64,000 nucleotides of DNA from Dryocosmus kuriphilus. Lineage: Eukaryota > Arthropoda > Insecta > Hymenoptera > Cynipidae. Shown here in pieces: positions 36,739 to 49,189 of the stretch. The stretch lies in NCBI GenBank assembly GCA_038277395.1, contig CM076190.1, positions 133,572,372 through 133,636,371 of the forward strand, written 5' to 3'. Position numbers and translations under genes: made by a program. The notes under the pieces were generated by a model. The model was not told the origin of the DNA and did no database searches. It worked only from the letters and a program-made list of their open reading frames with translations. The number at the start of each line of letters is the position of its first letter. Position 1 is the stretch's first letter.

Positions 36739-37087
36739 TTCTTTATAATTTAAAAAAAAATAATTTTGTTAGAATGAGAAAATGAAAAGATAAATAAAAA
36801 AAGAGGACGAAAGAAAAAAGAGAAGGACGGGGTTTTGGCTAGGTTGCCTTCTCATTCTTTCCTCCACTTTTTTTGTTTTTTTTTTTTTTTTTTTCAAAAT
36901 TTTTTTTGGAAGAATTATTTTTTTGTTTTTTTTTGTTCAAATCTAATCGTATTTTTATTTCTTTGAAACTTTTTAGCTTCAAACAGAGAATTATTTATTT
37001 TTTAGCAATTATTTTGGACGTTAAAGTGAGATTTCCTTCTTGATCTTTTTTCAAGAATTGACTTCTTCATAAAAAAATAATATTAAA

Positions 37088-37944
37088 TCATAATTCGGAA
37101 AAATAAAAATTATGTCCAATACTAATTCTTCGAAAAAATAAAAATTAGTCAAATTAACAATTAGGATAAATAAATATTATATAAAATCATTTTTCGGTCA
37201 TATGCATTTAGGCAAAATAAACATTCGTGAAAATAAAATATTGAGAATATTCATGCGTCTCATAGTTAAATAATTTCAAATATTGCGAAAGTTGTAAAAA
37301 AAATTCCTCATTGAAGAAAAAAAGTGCCTGAAGACTCAGTAATTTTTTTCAGATCTGAAGTAATTGCTCTTGACCTGTGCTCGATCACCAATAATTCATG
37401 ATGAATTTCAACACCAAACAAATACTTTCACTTAAAACGTAATCTTTCTCCGAGGTCGTGATGAACACCCTTTTCTTGAAAAATTCGATTTTGATTAGAT
37501 GTTTGTTGAATGAGCATCAGCTTCCTAATCGTGAATTAAAAAGCGCTTTATCATCGTGGAGGAAGATGCTGGTTTAGGGAACTTGTTGACGAGTATTGAT
37601 AATTGCTCGACAGTGATCGATGGACCTTCCGATTTTGAAGATTGAAGAACCTTCCATCTCATTCTTTTGTTGTAGTCTCTATGTTTGATCGACCTTCACT
37701 CTGTGGTGTAAACTGTATTTATATCCCATTACTCGAGCGTTTACTCATCAGTGAATCACTAATTTTGCACACTGGGTCTTCAAGATTGACTTTTTTTTAC
37801 TAACGAGTTCCGGCAAATCTGAAATTTGCATTTTCGGGGAAGGAATTCGCGCCTGAAATCTTTGCTTTTTAAAATTGCTTTTTATTGGCAAGTAAAATCT
37901 ACGGAAAAAAATTCAGGGTCTTTCCAGGATTATATAAAAAGTCT
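37088..37944. other. Low-copy-looking intronic sequence
   Basis: The first 100 bp continue the dispersed repeat into which PLE1 inserted (cataattcggaaaaataaaa). The rest is less AT-rich, without a supported gene or repeat. Confidence 0.5.
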
Positions 37945-38137
37945 TTAAGGCCATGTAAAAGGTGGGTCACGTGACCAGGCTAGTCCTGAATTTCGTTTGT
38001 CCTAACTCATGTCCAAACGAAATACAGTATCGCTCTGAAAGTTTGGAAAATGAAAGAGGAGGCAATAACGTTGCAGCCTCTACTTTGTTTCGCTGGAAAT
38101 TCTGAAAAAAATTTTTTAAAGGAAAATAAAACTGAAA

Positions 38138-38138
<1 letters not shown>

Positions 38139-38214
<76 letters not shown>
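38139..38214. repeat. (TA)38 microsatellite
   Basis: 76 bp of uninterrupted TA directly follow (minus strand) the sequence AATAAAGCATTA at the 3' end of the LINE, so this is probably the LINE's own microsatellite tail, later expanded. Confidence 0.9.
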
Positions 38215-38216
<2 letters not shown>

Positions 38217-40950
38217 GCTTTATTCCTTGTATGACGTTTACAGCCTTTTACAATTCTTCCCTCTATACAATTATTATTTCTACATTACGAAAGTGTCTGA
38301 ATACAATTATTTGTTTTTTAAAAACATCGCCCGTACATCATTTCTCCTTCCGCTCGCTCATTCATCCCTCTCTTCCTCCCTTTTGTTTCTAACCATTTCT
38401 TGAAATTTCCGTATATATCTGCATAGCTCAGTGATCGGCTCTTTTTTCAGCACATTTATTATTTTGCCCCTTTTGTCTAAACCATCTTCCTTTTCCCACC
38501 AATTCTCAACCTCTAGTGATTCCGTTTCTTCTCAGCATATCCGACATCCTAAATCCTTAAAACCTTTTTTTCCCGTCTTCCCTACATTGCCGCACCTCAG
38601 TCTTGCCCATTGTTCTTTATCTCTTTCTTTTATACTCCCTCTTTCCCAATACTTCTCCCTCTCTGCATTACTTTTTCATTCTTTGTACCAAACACAGTAC
38701 CTTGATTTATCAATTCTTCCCCAATCCTCCTGTATTCCCTGCTCTTCTTTTATCTTTACACCTCTATCTACTTCTTCATTTAATTCCTCTAGCTCCTCCT
38801 GGTTTCTCATTCTCTTACATGTTATTCCATTCCCTATTTCCAGTTCCCTACCCCATTCTGTTGGACATCCATTCTCAATGCCTCTTATTTCTTCTCTTAG
38901 ACATATTCGAGGCCACTTATCATCTTCCATTTGCACTATCTTACTGATATACTCTTCCGCTCTTCTTCTAGCTTCTACTTCTATTCTTCTAACTCCCGCC
39001 TCCATTCTCCATAAATATCCCGGCGTGTTTTTATCTACCCCAATTGCCATTTTTACGCATTTTCCCTGTGCCTTTTCCATTGCCTCCCTTCTTCCCCATC
39101 CCCATATTTCTACCCCATACATGAAGCCTGAATTTACTAGTGCATTAATTAAATATAATCTTCTACTCAACCCCTTTACTCTTGCCCTTTTCATTATCCC
39201 CCATGTTGCGTTCGCCGCTATCTTCGCTTTCTTTCCGATATTCTGTAAATGTTTCCTGTAAGTCATGCCTGTCGAAAACCAAAAACCAAGATATTTATAT
39301 CTATCCACTATTTCTAGACTCTTCCCCTTAAATTTCCAACTTTCATCCTTCTTTCTTCTCCCCCCTTTTCTAAATATCATTATTTTACTCTTCTCTACAT
39401 TCACCTCCATCATATTCTTATCTACATACTTCTCCAGTGTTTTGAGCATTTATTTCAGACCCATCGCATCGTCCGCTACTACAGCTACATCGTCAGCAAA
39501 CTTTAATGCATATATTCTCTTGTACCCTATTACTGTCCCTCCCTCATTCTTTCTCTCCCATTCGTCTTCTAGATCATTCAGCCCTATTATAAATAATGTT
39601 GAGCTCAACGGGCAACCCTGGTTTACTCCCCTCCACGTTTCAAATTTTTCCGATACACCTTCCCCTGTTATTATCGAGTTGGTTGTCTTCTCATATATTC
39701 TCCTGATCATTTTCATCATCCGCACCTTTATTCCTATTTTCTCTAGTTTCTTTATCATCAGGTCCCTGTCTACCAAATCGAACGCTTTTTTGAAATCTAT
39801 GAACGCAACATAAAGTTTTCCCCCTTTCCTTTTTAATTTATTACCCGCCAGGCTGTTCAATACGAAGATATGGTCCCTTGTGGCTCTTCCTTCTCTAAAT
39901 CCTGCTTGACTCACCTTTATTACTCCTTTCTTCTCTATCCACTCCCTTAATCTTTTTCCCATTATGTTTGTTATCAATTTGTACCCCACGTCTAGTAAAG
40001 CCACTCCTCTATAATTCGTTGATTCCTCGTCCCCTGATTTATGAATAGGATATATCCTAGCCTCCTCCCACCCCCTCGCTATTTCCCCCTCTATCCACAT
40101 TAGGTTGATTATCTCACTCAGTTCCGTTATCCATTCCTGTGGCAGATTTTTCAGGAATTCCGCTGTTATCTCATCTTCCCCAGCGGCTTTGTTGTTTTTC
40201 AATTCCTTTAGCGCCTCCCTAACCTCCCTCTGACCTATTTCTGCATTTAGTTTTTCCATTTCTTCATCATTTTCTCTCTGCTCTTCTTCCCTTTCCCCTT
40301 CCTCTACGCCTACTCTTTCTTCCATCTCCCTTCCTCTCTGCGCTACTAGTAATTCCTGAAAGTGCTCCATCCACTGCTTTTTTTGTTATCCCCTTTCCCT
40401 TCTGCTCCCTTCTCGGTCTAAACTTACCTATCGTTTGCCAAAATTGCCTGCCACTTCTGCTGGACTCCACGTTCCTCCATTTTGCTTCCTCTATTTCTCT
40501 CATTTTCTTAATTCCTAGCGCTCTTAGCCTCTTCCTCCGTTCCCTTAGTACTCCTTTTTCTCTTTCTCCTTTAGTTTTTAAGTAATCTTTCAATGCCTCC
40601 CACACCTTTTTCCTCTGTTCCTTGACTTCTTTCCCCGGTTTCCCTTTACCTTCTTCACCTCTACTCCTCTTTTTAACCATCCCCAATTCCCTCGCAACTT
40701 CTTTTATTGTAATAATCAACTTCCCCCATCTCTCATCTACTGAATCATTATCATTCCTTCCACTCCATTTTTTCCTCATTCCCTCTTTATATTCCTCTTC
40801 TCTATCATCATTCCATTTAAAGAAGATCTCCCCCTTTTTGCCCTCTTTCCTTCTTTTAACTTGTTTTCCCTCTTCTATTCCCAATACTAGTGTAATAGGT
40901 AGATGGTCTGACTCAATAAAACTGGAAGTATTATAGGTATTCTTTTTCCC
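38215..40950 (-). pseudogene. LINE: partial endonuclease, RT and C-terminal zinc motif
   Basis: A 5'-truncated non-LTR retrotransposon on the minus strand. 40267-40930 gives the last piece of the endonuclease (ESDHLPITLVL) and a Glu/Lys-rich linker. A frameshift at an A-run near 40380 leads into 39450-40370, the reverse transcriptase: AGEDEITAEFLKNLP, SQAGFREGRATRDH, motif A VAFIDFKKAFDLVD, QGCPLSSTLF and motif C LKFADDVAVVA (FADD rather than YADD). A single in-frame TAA (39450) separates the C-terminal part 38676-39449 (YKYLGFWFSTGM). Beyond a TGA the same frame continues to a zinc-knuckle-like CGNVGK...CRIC region near 38580-38530, with another TGA. It resembles R1/I/Loa-type LINEs; the clade is not certain. 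Three stops and a frameshift make it inactive. Confidence 0.85.
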
Positions 40951-42276
40951 CAAATCATGTCCGCAAGGAATAATAAATCGCTTTGAAAATTTGGCACAAT
41001 AAATACAAGGCACTAAGGATGGAGCGTCTGGTCCTAAATACTTACAATTGTAGAAAGTTTTTTTTTAAATAAAAAACTTTTAGTACTACCGATTACCAAC
41101 CATTTTGTAGAACGTGACTGCAGGACACTGCACGCGATTTTCAATTTTGGAATGGAGCACTTTTGAGGATATTATCCATAAAACTTGGAACGAAAAAACA
41201 CGAAAATTTATCACGAACATTGTACGTAAAAATTACAAGCAATAATATTTGCACTTGTAATGCAGCAAAGAAACTTTGGTTATAACATTATCAGCTGGTA
41301 TAACAAGCCCTGCCGCCTATCGGAGCATTTGGAGAACTTCCGCTGGCCGTGAGTAATTTGGGTAATGCAGTGCATAAGCTTGATTCACATATATCATAAA
41401 GCACAAAATGAGATGTGGAGTTCAAAAGTTGAGAAATTAAATACTAAAAGAAGAAGGAAGTTTTATCTGGTCCTGAATATGTTTATAATTATTATAAAAA
41501 AGATTTTGAAAAAAAAATAAGAAAATTTGCCTACATTACCGACCGCACATCTTGAAACGGAAGCAATGAAATGACAGATATGAGCGACATGACTAAGGTT
41601 CTTGTGTGCCACGTAAAAAATACTAAAAATATTTTAAAACCGAGTTTCATCCGGTTTTGTGCTTATCCTGAATTTTACAATTTAGTTTGTCATGTTGGGC
41701 ATTTTTCATTTTATTTTGAGGTTAGATTCGGATTTCGTAACCTCAAAAGCCTTGCGAAAGTAAGTTTCACGGGTTTCATGCTAATCCAATCGTATGTTTG
41801 AACTTTTTAATTTTGAGATTATACTCGGATTCGATGAAATCGAAAACATTTTAAATCCAAGTTTCATTCAAATCGCAACATGCGATTCCAATTTTGATTT
41901 CCGACAATGTGATGGAAACTTTCAGACTTGTTACCGTGTTTCTGACAATTTCGATCTCAAATAAAAAAGCACCCCTGGCGCCACTTGCAGCCTTAAAAAA
42001 ATCAATAATAACTTATCAACAGCGATATTGCTTCTTTACCGACAGAGTAGGAACGTGTACCTAGTGCAAAGTGAATCCGTTGCTATTTATTATTTTTTAT
42101 AATAAACTTTTATTGCTCCCCGAATTCACGCTTTACCACACACTGTTCTTTTACATTTATTAATATTTTCCCAAATTTTTTCCGCATTATTTTAAGTTTT
42201 ATTTTTAAATACGAGGCAAAAAATATCGATCTCAGGACTGGCTTGGTCACGTGACCCACCTTTTACATGGCCTTAA

Positions 42277-42600
42277 GGCCATGTAACAGGTCCTGATGTA
42301 ATACAATTCCTACTTTACCGACATTTTTTTGGGACCAATTTACGTCCACACGAAATGAGATATCGAATTAAAAGTTCGGGAAAATTTCTTAATTACCAAA
42401 AAAAAAAAAAAAATGTCGGAAAAAATTTTTTTTGTGCTTTTTTTGTAATTATAAGATTTTAGGGCCAGAAAAACGTTCCTCAGTGCTTTTTATTTATTTC
42501 CACAAATTTTCAACTCGATATCTCATTTTGTGTGGACGTCAGATGGTCCCAAAAAAATGTCGGTAAAGTAGGAATCGTATGCCGTATGTGTTACAGGGCC
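42277..42600. mobile_element. Palindromic MITE with GGCC termini
   Basis: Arms of about 110 bp are inverted copies (cctactttaccgacattttt at both ends, and acacgaaatgagatatcga opposite a matching acacaaaatgagatatcga). The ends GGCCATGTAACAGG and GGCCCTGTAACA resemble those of the neighbouring TTAA-flanked element. It shares that element's right TTAA and has TAAA on its other side, so it is probably a relative inserted next to it. Confidence 0.8.
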
Positions 42601-43069
42601 TAAAGAGAACATTTTTAATAATTAAAAATTAAAAATTCCAAAAACAGAAAATTGTTGAATTAAAAAATATCTGACACTTTAAAATTCCTGACACTACAAA
42701 ATTTTCGAATAATGACAAGAAATACTTTGCACATTTTGAAAAACAATGCATCGAACGAAATACTAAATATTACTGTATTTAACAAAAAATAATATGGGGT
42801 CATTCACATAATAATTAGATTTGGGACTTTTATGATTCGGTAATTTTCTGCTGTGGGGAATTTTATAGTGGCGGATATTTGTTAATGGGCCAATTTTCTA
42901 TTTCGGGAACTTTTCAATTGAGGAATATTCCAGTGTCGGAAATTTTGCTTTTCGACAAATTTCTTATGCCGAGAATTTTCTATTACGGTATTTTTTTGCC
43001 GGAACTTTTTCAGTCAAGCAAAAAATAAAATGAATAATCGAAGGAGTCGACCACTCAGTTTGGGTGTAC
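42601..43069. other. AT-rich intronic sequence
   Basis: Contains degenerate motifs such as cgggaacttttc and ggaattttatag. No gene. Confidence 0.5.
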
Positions 43070-45600
43070 AAGGAATATATTCTCAAAGAATACTTCGGAA
43101 TACTTAAGAATATTAGGGAATACGTCAAAATACTTAGGAATATTTTTGAATATATTTCAATTTCAATCACGAATTACTTGAAATATGCAGAAATATGAAG
43201 AAATTTCAGAAGATTGAAAGGTTTTTCAAGATTTTAAGGGATTTCAAAAAATTTCACAAAGTGTAAGGGAATTTCAAAGACTTTCAAAGTTCTTAAGACA
43301 ATTTAGTCAAGGAATTTTAAAGGATTTCACGAGATCAAGGAATCTCACAGGAATTCCGAGGATTTCAAAGTTTTTAAGGAATTAAAAAAATTTCAAGTCA
43401 ATTTCAAGGATTTCAAAGAAATAAGATTTTCAATCATTCCAAACTTCAAAAATTGTATAAAGGAAGTTTAAAAGATTTTAAGTATTTCATAGTATTTTAA
43501 AGGATATTATTGATTTTAAGGGATTTAGAAAGATTTCAAGGCATTCTAGAAAATAATAAAATCAAGTGATTTATAAGGATTTCAAGGAATTTTAAAGAAT
43601 TTTGTAGGATGTTTAATGATTCTAAGTGATTTGTAGGGATTTCAACGGAATAAAAAAAAATCAAGGAATTGCAGAAAATTTACAGGTTTCTAAAGATTTT
43701 AAAGAATTTAAAAAACATTAAATTTAATGGAATTTCAAAGATTGTGGAGTGATTTTTTAGAGGGATTTCAAAAGATTTTATATGATCCAGGAATTTTATA
43801 GGATATCCGAGAATTTCTAAGTTTTTAAGGACTTTTCAAAATTTCAAGGAAATTTCAAGGATTTCAAAGAAATATGATTTTCAATGAATCCAAAGTTCAA
43901 CCATTTTAAAGGAATTTTAGATAATTTAAAGGATTTCATTGGAATTTCAAGGATATCCTTGATCTTAAGGGGTTTAGAGAGATTTCAAGGTATTTCAAAA
44001 GAAATTAAAATAGCTCAAGTGATTTATAAGGATTCGAAGGGATTTTTAAGAATTTTAAAACATTCCTGTGATTTGAAGGAATTTCAATGTATTAAAAAAA
44101 TTCAAGGAATTGCAGAAGATTTAAAGGTTTCTAAAGATTTTAAAGAATTTCAAAAGCACGAAATTTAAGGGAATTTCAAAGAATTCCAAAAATTTTAGGG
44201 GGATTTTTTACAAGGGATTTCAAAAGATTTCACAAGCTCAAGGAATTGTATAGAATCTCGGAGAGTTTCAAAGTTTTTAAGGATTTTTTAAAATTTCAAG
44301 AAAATTTCAAGGATTTCAAAGAAATATGAGTTTCAATGAATCAAAAGTTCAAAATTATTAAACGAATTTTGCAAGATTTAAAGAATATCATGAGATTTTT
44401 AAGGATATTATTGATGTTAAAATATCTTTAAAATTTTCAAGCGATTACAAAAGATATTAAAATATTTCAAGTGATTTGTAGGGATTTCAGTGAATTAAAA
44501 AAAATTCCAGGAATTTCAGAAGACTTAAAGGTTTCTAAAAAAATTTTAAGACTTTCAAAAACACAAAATTTAAAGGAATTTCAAAGGATTTCGAAGTCTT
44601 TAAGGGAATTCTTTACAAGGGATTTCAAAGGATTTCACAAGATCAAGGGAACTGATAGGATTTCCGCATAAAAAATTTCAAGAAAATGTGAAGGATTTCA
44701 AAGAAACAAGATTTTTAATGATTCCAAAGATCAACATTTTAAAGGAATTTGAAAAGATTGAAAGGATTTCATAGAATTTTCTAGGATATTATTAATTTTA
44801 AGGGACTTAACAAGATTTCAAGTGATCTGTAAGGATTTCAAGGAATTTTAAAGAATTTTGTAGGATTTTAAAACATTCTAAAGGATTTATAATGATTAAT
44901 ATTTATAATTTCATAAAAAAAAACTTCAAGTTGTTTCAAAAGATTTACAGGTTTCTAAATTTTTTTCAGAATTTCGAAAACACATAATTTAAGGGAATTT
45001 CAAAGAAATTCAAAAATTTTAGGGGAATTTTTTACAAAAAATTTTAAAGGATTTCACAAGATCAATGGATTTTATAGGATCTCCGAGGATTTCAAAGAAA
45101 TAAGATTTTCAATGATTCCAAAGTTCAAAAATTTTAAAGGAATTTTAAAAGATTTAAAGGATTTTATAGGATTTTTTCGCATATTATTGATTTTGAGAGA
45201 TTTAAAAAGATTGCAAGGCATTCAGAAGAAAAGAAAATATTTCAAGCGATATTTAAGGATTTCAAGGCATATTAAATAACTTTGTAGGATTTTTAAAGAT
45301 TCCAAGGGATTTTTAAGAAGTTTCTATGAACTTAAAAGATTCTAAGGGATTTGAAAAAACACAAAATCAAAATCAAAGGACTTTATAAGAATACATAGGA
45401 ATATTTCGGAATATATTTTAATGCATATCACGAAACACTTTGAGTATGTAGGAATATGGGGGAATATTTTTAAATACTTCGGAATACTTATGAACATCAG
45501 TAATATCAAGAATATCTGGGAATATATACGAGTATTGATGGAATACATGGGAATATTTCGTGAATGTATGAGGAATATTTGAGTAGTCAACCCTCTGGGA
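43070..45600 (+). repeat. GATTTCAAGG satellite with about 420-bp periodicity
   Basis: The core (43190-45360) consists of 10-12-bp modules gatttcaagg / gatttcaaag. A landmark gatttcaaagaaataagatt recurs near 43418, 43859, 44314, 44693 and 45088, giving diverged units of 379-455 bp. The core is bracketed by arrays of ggaatac/ggaatat (43075-43165 and 45385-45590). It is in the opposite orientation to the 916-bp satellite. Open frames in it are composition artefacts. Confidence 0.85.
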
Positions 45601-46893
45601 ATAATTAAAAAATTAAAAAATTTCAAAAAAACTTCCAGTTTTTGCGTTCTTCAAAATTATATTTTAATAAAAATACATTTTTTTAAAATCTCTTTATTCA
45701 AAAACTCAAAAATAACTAAAAAACAAAAATTGAAAGAAAAAATGAAAAAACCTTGCGGAAAATCCCAAAATTTGACAATTACATTTCACAAGCGAAAATA
45801 TGTATATGCAAAAGTAAATAAATTAATAAATTTCCAAGCAAAATTTGTCCGAATTTAAAAAACCAAGGAGGCTTTCTTCTTCTATAGCTTTTTCGTAAAC
45901 GTTCCCGGTGTAGTTAAACTTTTTAAACTCGCTAAAATTTTGCCTAATAATTTATTTCTTTTTTACTTTATTCAGTTTTTTAACTAAGGGACTTTTTAAA
46001 AATGTTTTCATTTAAGTATAATTGTGAAAATCATAAAAAAACCGGAAGTTTTTTTTAGTCATGCCTTTTATTTTTAGTTTTTTTTTTATTTGGTGAGGGT
46101 GGAACAAATATTTTCAAGAAACCTAGACACTTCGTTGTTCTTAATATAATATTTTTATTTATTTATTTTTCATAACTATTTCTAAAATTAATTATATATG
46201 TAGCTCCCTTTTCATTTTTTCATTAATTTCACATTTGTTTAAATTAAAACACTTGTTAAACATGTTTTTTTAAACATATTTTTAATTATATATAATTTTG
46301 AAGAAATTTAAAACCGAGAACTTTTCAAATTGTTAAACTTTTATTTAGGTATTTAACAAAAAATTATGTTGCATTTCATTTTGTTGAATAAATGTTTCTT
46401 TAGAAATATTTTTTTATTCATACTTGCAATTGTAAACAGTTTTCTTTCCAAATTGTTAAATTTTAATAAAAATTATTGAAAAAAATTAAAAAGTTAACTT
46501 TTTATTTTTTTTTTATCTATAGCAGTTTCCACTGTTTTCACCAGTTCTTCAGTCGATGTAAGTATTTTTTGAATTTTTTTTTGGGTATACTGTAAGTTTG
46601 GAAAAAAATAAAAAACCTAACAAAAAAACTTCAAACAAAATGTGAAAAAAAATTTGACAAAAGTTGCACTGCAGTGAAAAATTTACACCGGCCTCGGGGA
46701 GGTGGTATAGAAAAACTGAAACTAAAAAGAGGTGTTCAAAAATTTGTTTGGACTTTAAAGATTTTTTTAGTGTTTTTCGGGTTTAGAGAATAAAAAAATC
46801 TTACACTGAGTGAAGAAGTGGTGCGCCAGTGGAAAATGCTATTAGTGTTTTTAAAAGAAATTTTTAGTATTTTTTTTTAAATTAAACGAATCA
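45601..46893. other. Very AT-rich sequence, nothing recognised
   Basis: Poly-A/T-rich tracts throughout, no supported gene, RNA or tandem unit. Confidence 0.5.
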
Positions 46894-47459
46894 CTACCGT
46901 AAACCGGGGTAATTATGAAACAAGGAAGTTTACATTTTTTTGTCGCTATCGTGAACTTATGTGCTTTGTAGAGTATCCTAAGTGTTTTTTGTTAAGACCC
47001 CACCAGAGTCACAAAAAGTTCAGTAAATGGCGTCTTCGACATCAGCAACGTGAGAAAGTCTCCAAACTTTTACTTGCATCTTCTATTTTTTAAAATCGTT
47101 ATAAAAAATACTCAATGTGGATATGGAACAACTATTGGGAAGAACGTATACGTACTATGCTAACTTTTTAATCGCAAGTAAAAAGTGTAATTTTAATGAA
47201 AATTATGATTTAAATAAAGATTAGAGATCCCAGTGGTTTTTTTTTTTCCTATAATAAACTGGCGCTTTTGTGCCAGGAAGTTGAAAAAAATAAAATTTTG
47301 ATTTCACCAGGGGACAACCTAACCTCAAAGAACATGACGTTTGACGGAAATCGAATGATATTGACGATAATTACATTTTTTTTTAAACACATTGTAGATT
47401 GGTAAAGTTTTTTTGTGATTTTCCAAATTTCCACAACACAGGATTTCGATTCTTGAAAG

Positions 47460-48060
47460 TAAAACGATGAGTCTTATAAATAAATTTTGTAGCTCTTTCC
47501 AAGGTGAACAATTCTGCTTGTTAATATTTTCTCATAACTTGCAGAGTTTTGCTAAAAAGTGGTTTTCTTTATATTTCATAACATATTTCACGAATAATTC
47601 AAAAACTACGCGTCTGCTCAAAAAAATGATACAGAGCAAATTTGTAGATCTTTTTGGGTTGAACAACTTTGTTTATTATCATTTTTTCGTATCGTGCATA
47701 GTTTGGCGGGAAATTTGGAATTTTTGATTTTTAATAACATTTTATCGATTAAAACAAAAACCGTGCATTATATCAAAAAATGGTCAAAACAAAATTTGTA
47801 GATCTTTTTAAACTGAACAACTTTGTACTTTACCATGTTTTTGTATCTGGAATATTTTGGCGGGAAACCAGAGTTTTTTAATTCTAATAGCGTTTTCTTG
47901 ATTAAAACAAAAACCGTTCATTTTATCAAAAAAAACGGTTAACGCAAAATTTGCAGATTTTCTTGAGATAAACAATTTTACTTTCTCACATTTTTTTGTA
48001 TCTCTCATAGCACGATCCAATCCTATGAGTCCTTCGAAAGTTATCGAGACCACAGACGAC
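47460..48060. repeat. Tandem array 1 in the TIR element
   Basis: Units of about 147-163 bp marked by aaaatttgtagatctttttg, gaacaactttgtttattatc, ttggcgggaaa and cgattaaaacaaaaaccgtg; about four units. Confidence 0.8.
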
Positions 48061-49189
48061 TAGAACGACCACGACAACGACAACGTCGACAACAACAGAC
48101 AGACAAACACCATCGTAAAAACCATTTTTTCTGCCTCAGAGGGTCTCAAAACGTGGAGATTTGATGAAAACTGGGGGGGGGTCAAATTTTACATAAATCT
48201 AATACCTTCCCTGATGAGAATGTAAAAAATTTTCTAATCCTAAAAAGATATCTCAAAATATTTCTCAAATATTTCAAAACATTTCACAAGGATATTATAA
48301 AAACTCAATTTACTCCAAATTATTAAGATATGGCAAATATTTCAAATATTGAAAGACATTATTGAAAAGTATATTATATAAAACTAAAAGTATTATTTTT
48401 AAACATCAATTGCGGAAGTGTAGTCTACAGTTAATCAATAACTGATCAACAAAAAATATTTACTTTTTTTGCTTTCAAATACAGGAAGGAACAGATACTT
48501 TTTCACGTTTTAAACTTTGGAGTTCAATCTTAAAATATAAGGTTACACTTTTAAATTAACATTTCTAAATGTAAAGACCTCAATTTCTGCAACCGTTTGT
48601 ATTATTTCGGATCCTTTTCTTCTCAGATTGAATTCCTCTCGAAAGTCCTTACTATCTTTTACGAGTTTATTTCGAATTCCATTTTTCTTATCCACAACAT
48701 ATATATAAGTTCTAGCAATTTCTTCCCAGACGAATAGGGGTTGTTTTTTGTAAATTGATTTTTGGTTTTTCGTAGAACTGTAAAATAGCCGTAAAATGCA
48801 GTATAGTGGTTTTTTGATTCATTTTAATATTTTCAACTTTTTGAATAAGAGGGGAATGCTATCACGAATAGGGGCTGTTTTTGGAAAATAAATTTTTGTT
48901 TTTTTCGATTTGGATTCATAAAAGAACCACATTTAAAAATATGTACTTTAAAAAATAAAATCTTAGGCTTTGAAAACAAAAATTAATGTTTAAAATCGGG
49001 CTTTTCATTAAAATTTATTTTATATGTAGTTTTCGTGAAATTAAATCTTTTTATATTTTATAAATCATCAATTTGATATTTTTTTGATACTCATAGTTAA
49101 GAAATAAACTAGTATTAGGAATATACGAGTAGATTCCTAGAAACACGATTTCGGGCTTTGGGAAGAAAAATGAATGTTTAAAATCGTAT

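Larger units (their letters stand above)
28810..37072 (+). mobile_element. Penelope-like element PLE1 with nested insertions
   Basis: This 8.26-kb insertion is flanked by a 15-bp direct repeat AAAAATAATATTAAA (28795-28809 and 37073-37087). Its ends carry a shared direct block: 28975-29137 matches 36910-37068 (ggaagaattatttttttg to cttcttcat), the partial LTR-like repeats typical of PLEs. Between them lie a PLE reverse transcriptase and a GIY-YIG endonuclease (29700-31640). A TIR element (31651-36315) interrupts the 3' part. The sequence at about 13750-13805 resembles the uninterrupted target site. Confidence 0.85.
37945..42276. mobile_element. TTAA-flanked TIR element containing a LINE
   Basis: TTAA at 37945-37948 and 42273-42276 flanks inverted ends of about 45 bp starting GGCCATGTAAAAGGTGGGTC and continuing ACGTGACC. 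TTAA is the target of piggyBac-type elements, but no transposase is visible, so the family is unproven. A module around aatcatgtccgcaaggaata occurs on both sides of the internal LINE (about 38007 and 40952), which suggests internal repeats of the element. 41000-42230 has no recognised gene. Confidence 0.7.

Noticed and set aside
38050..38403. Frame with a Tyr-Ile run
   Set aside because: It reads through the (TA)38 microsatellite.
38431..40936. Long plus-strand frames rich in Ser, Phe and Leu
   Set aside because: They are the antisense of the minus-strand LINE, which carries RT motifs.
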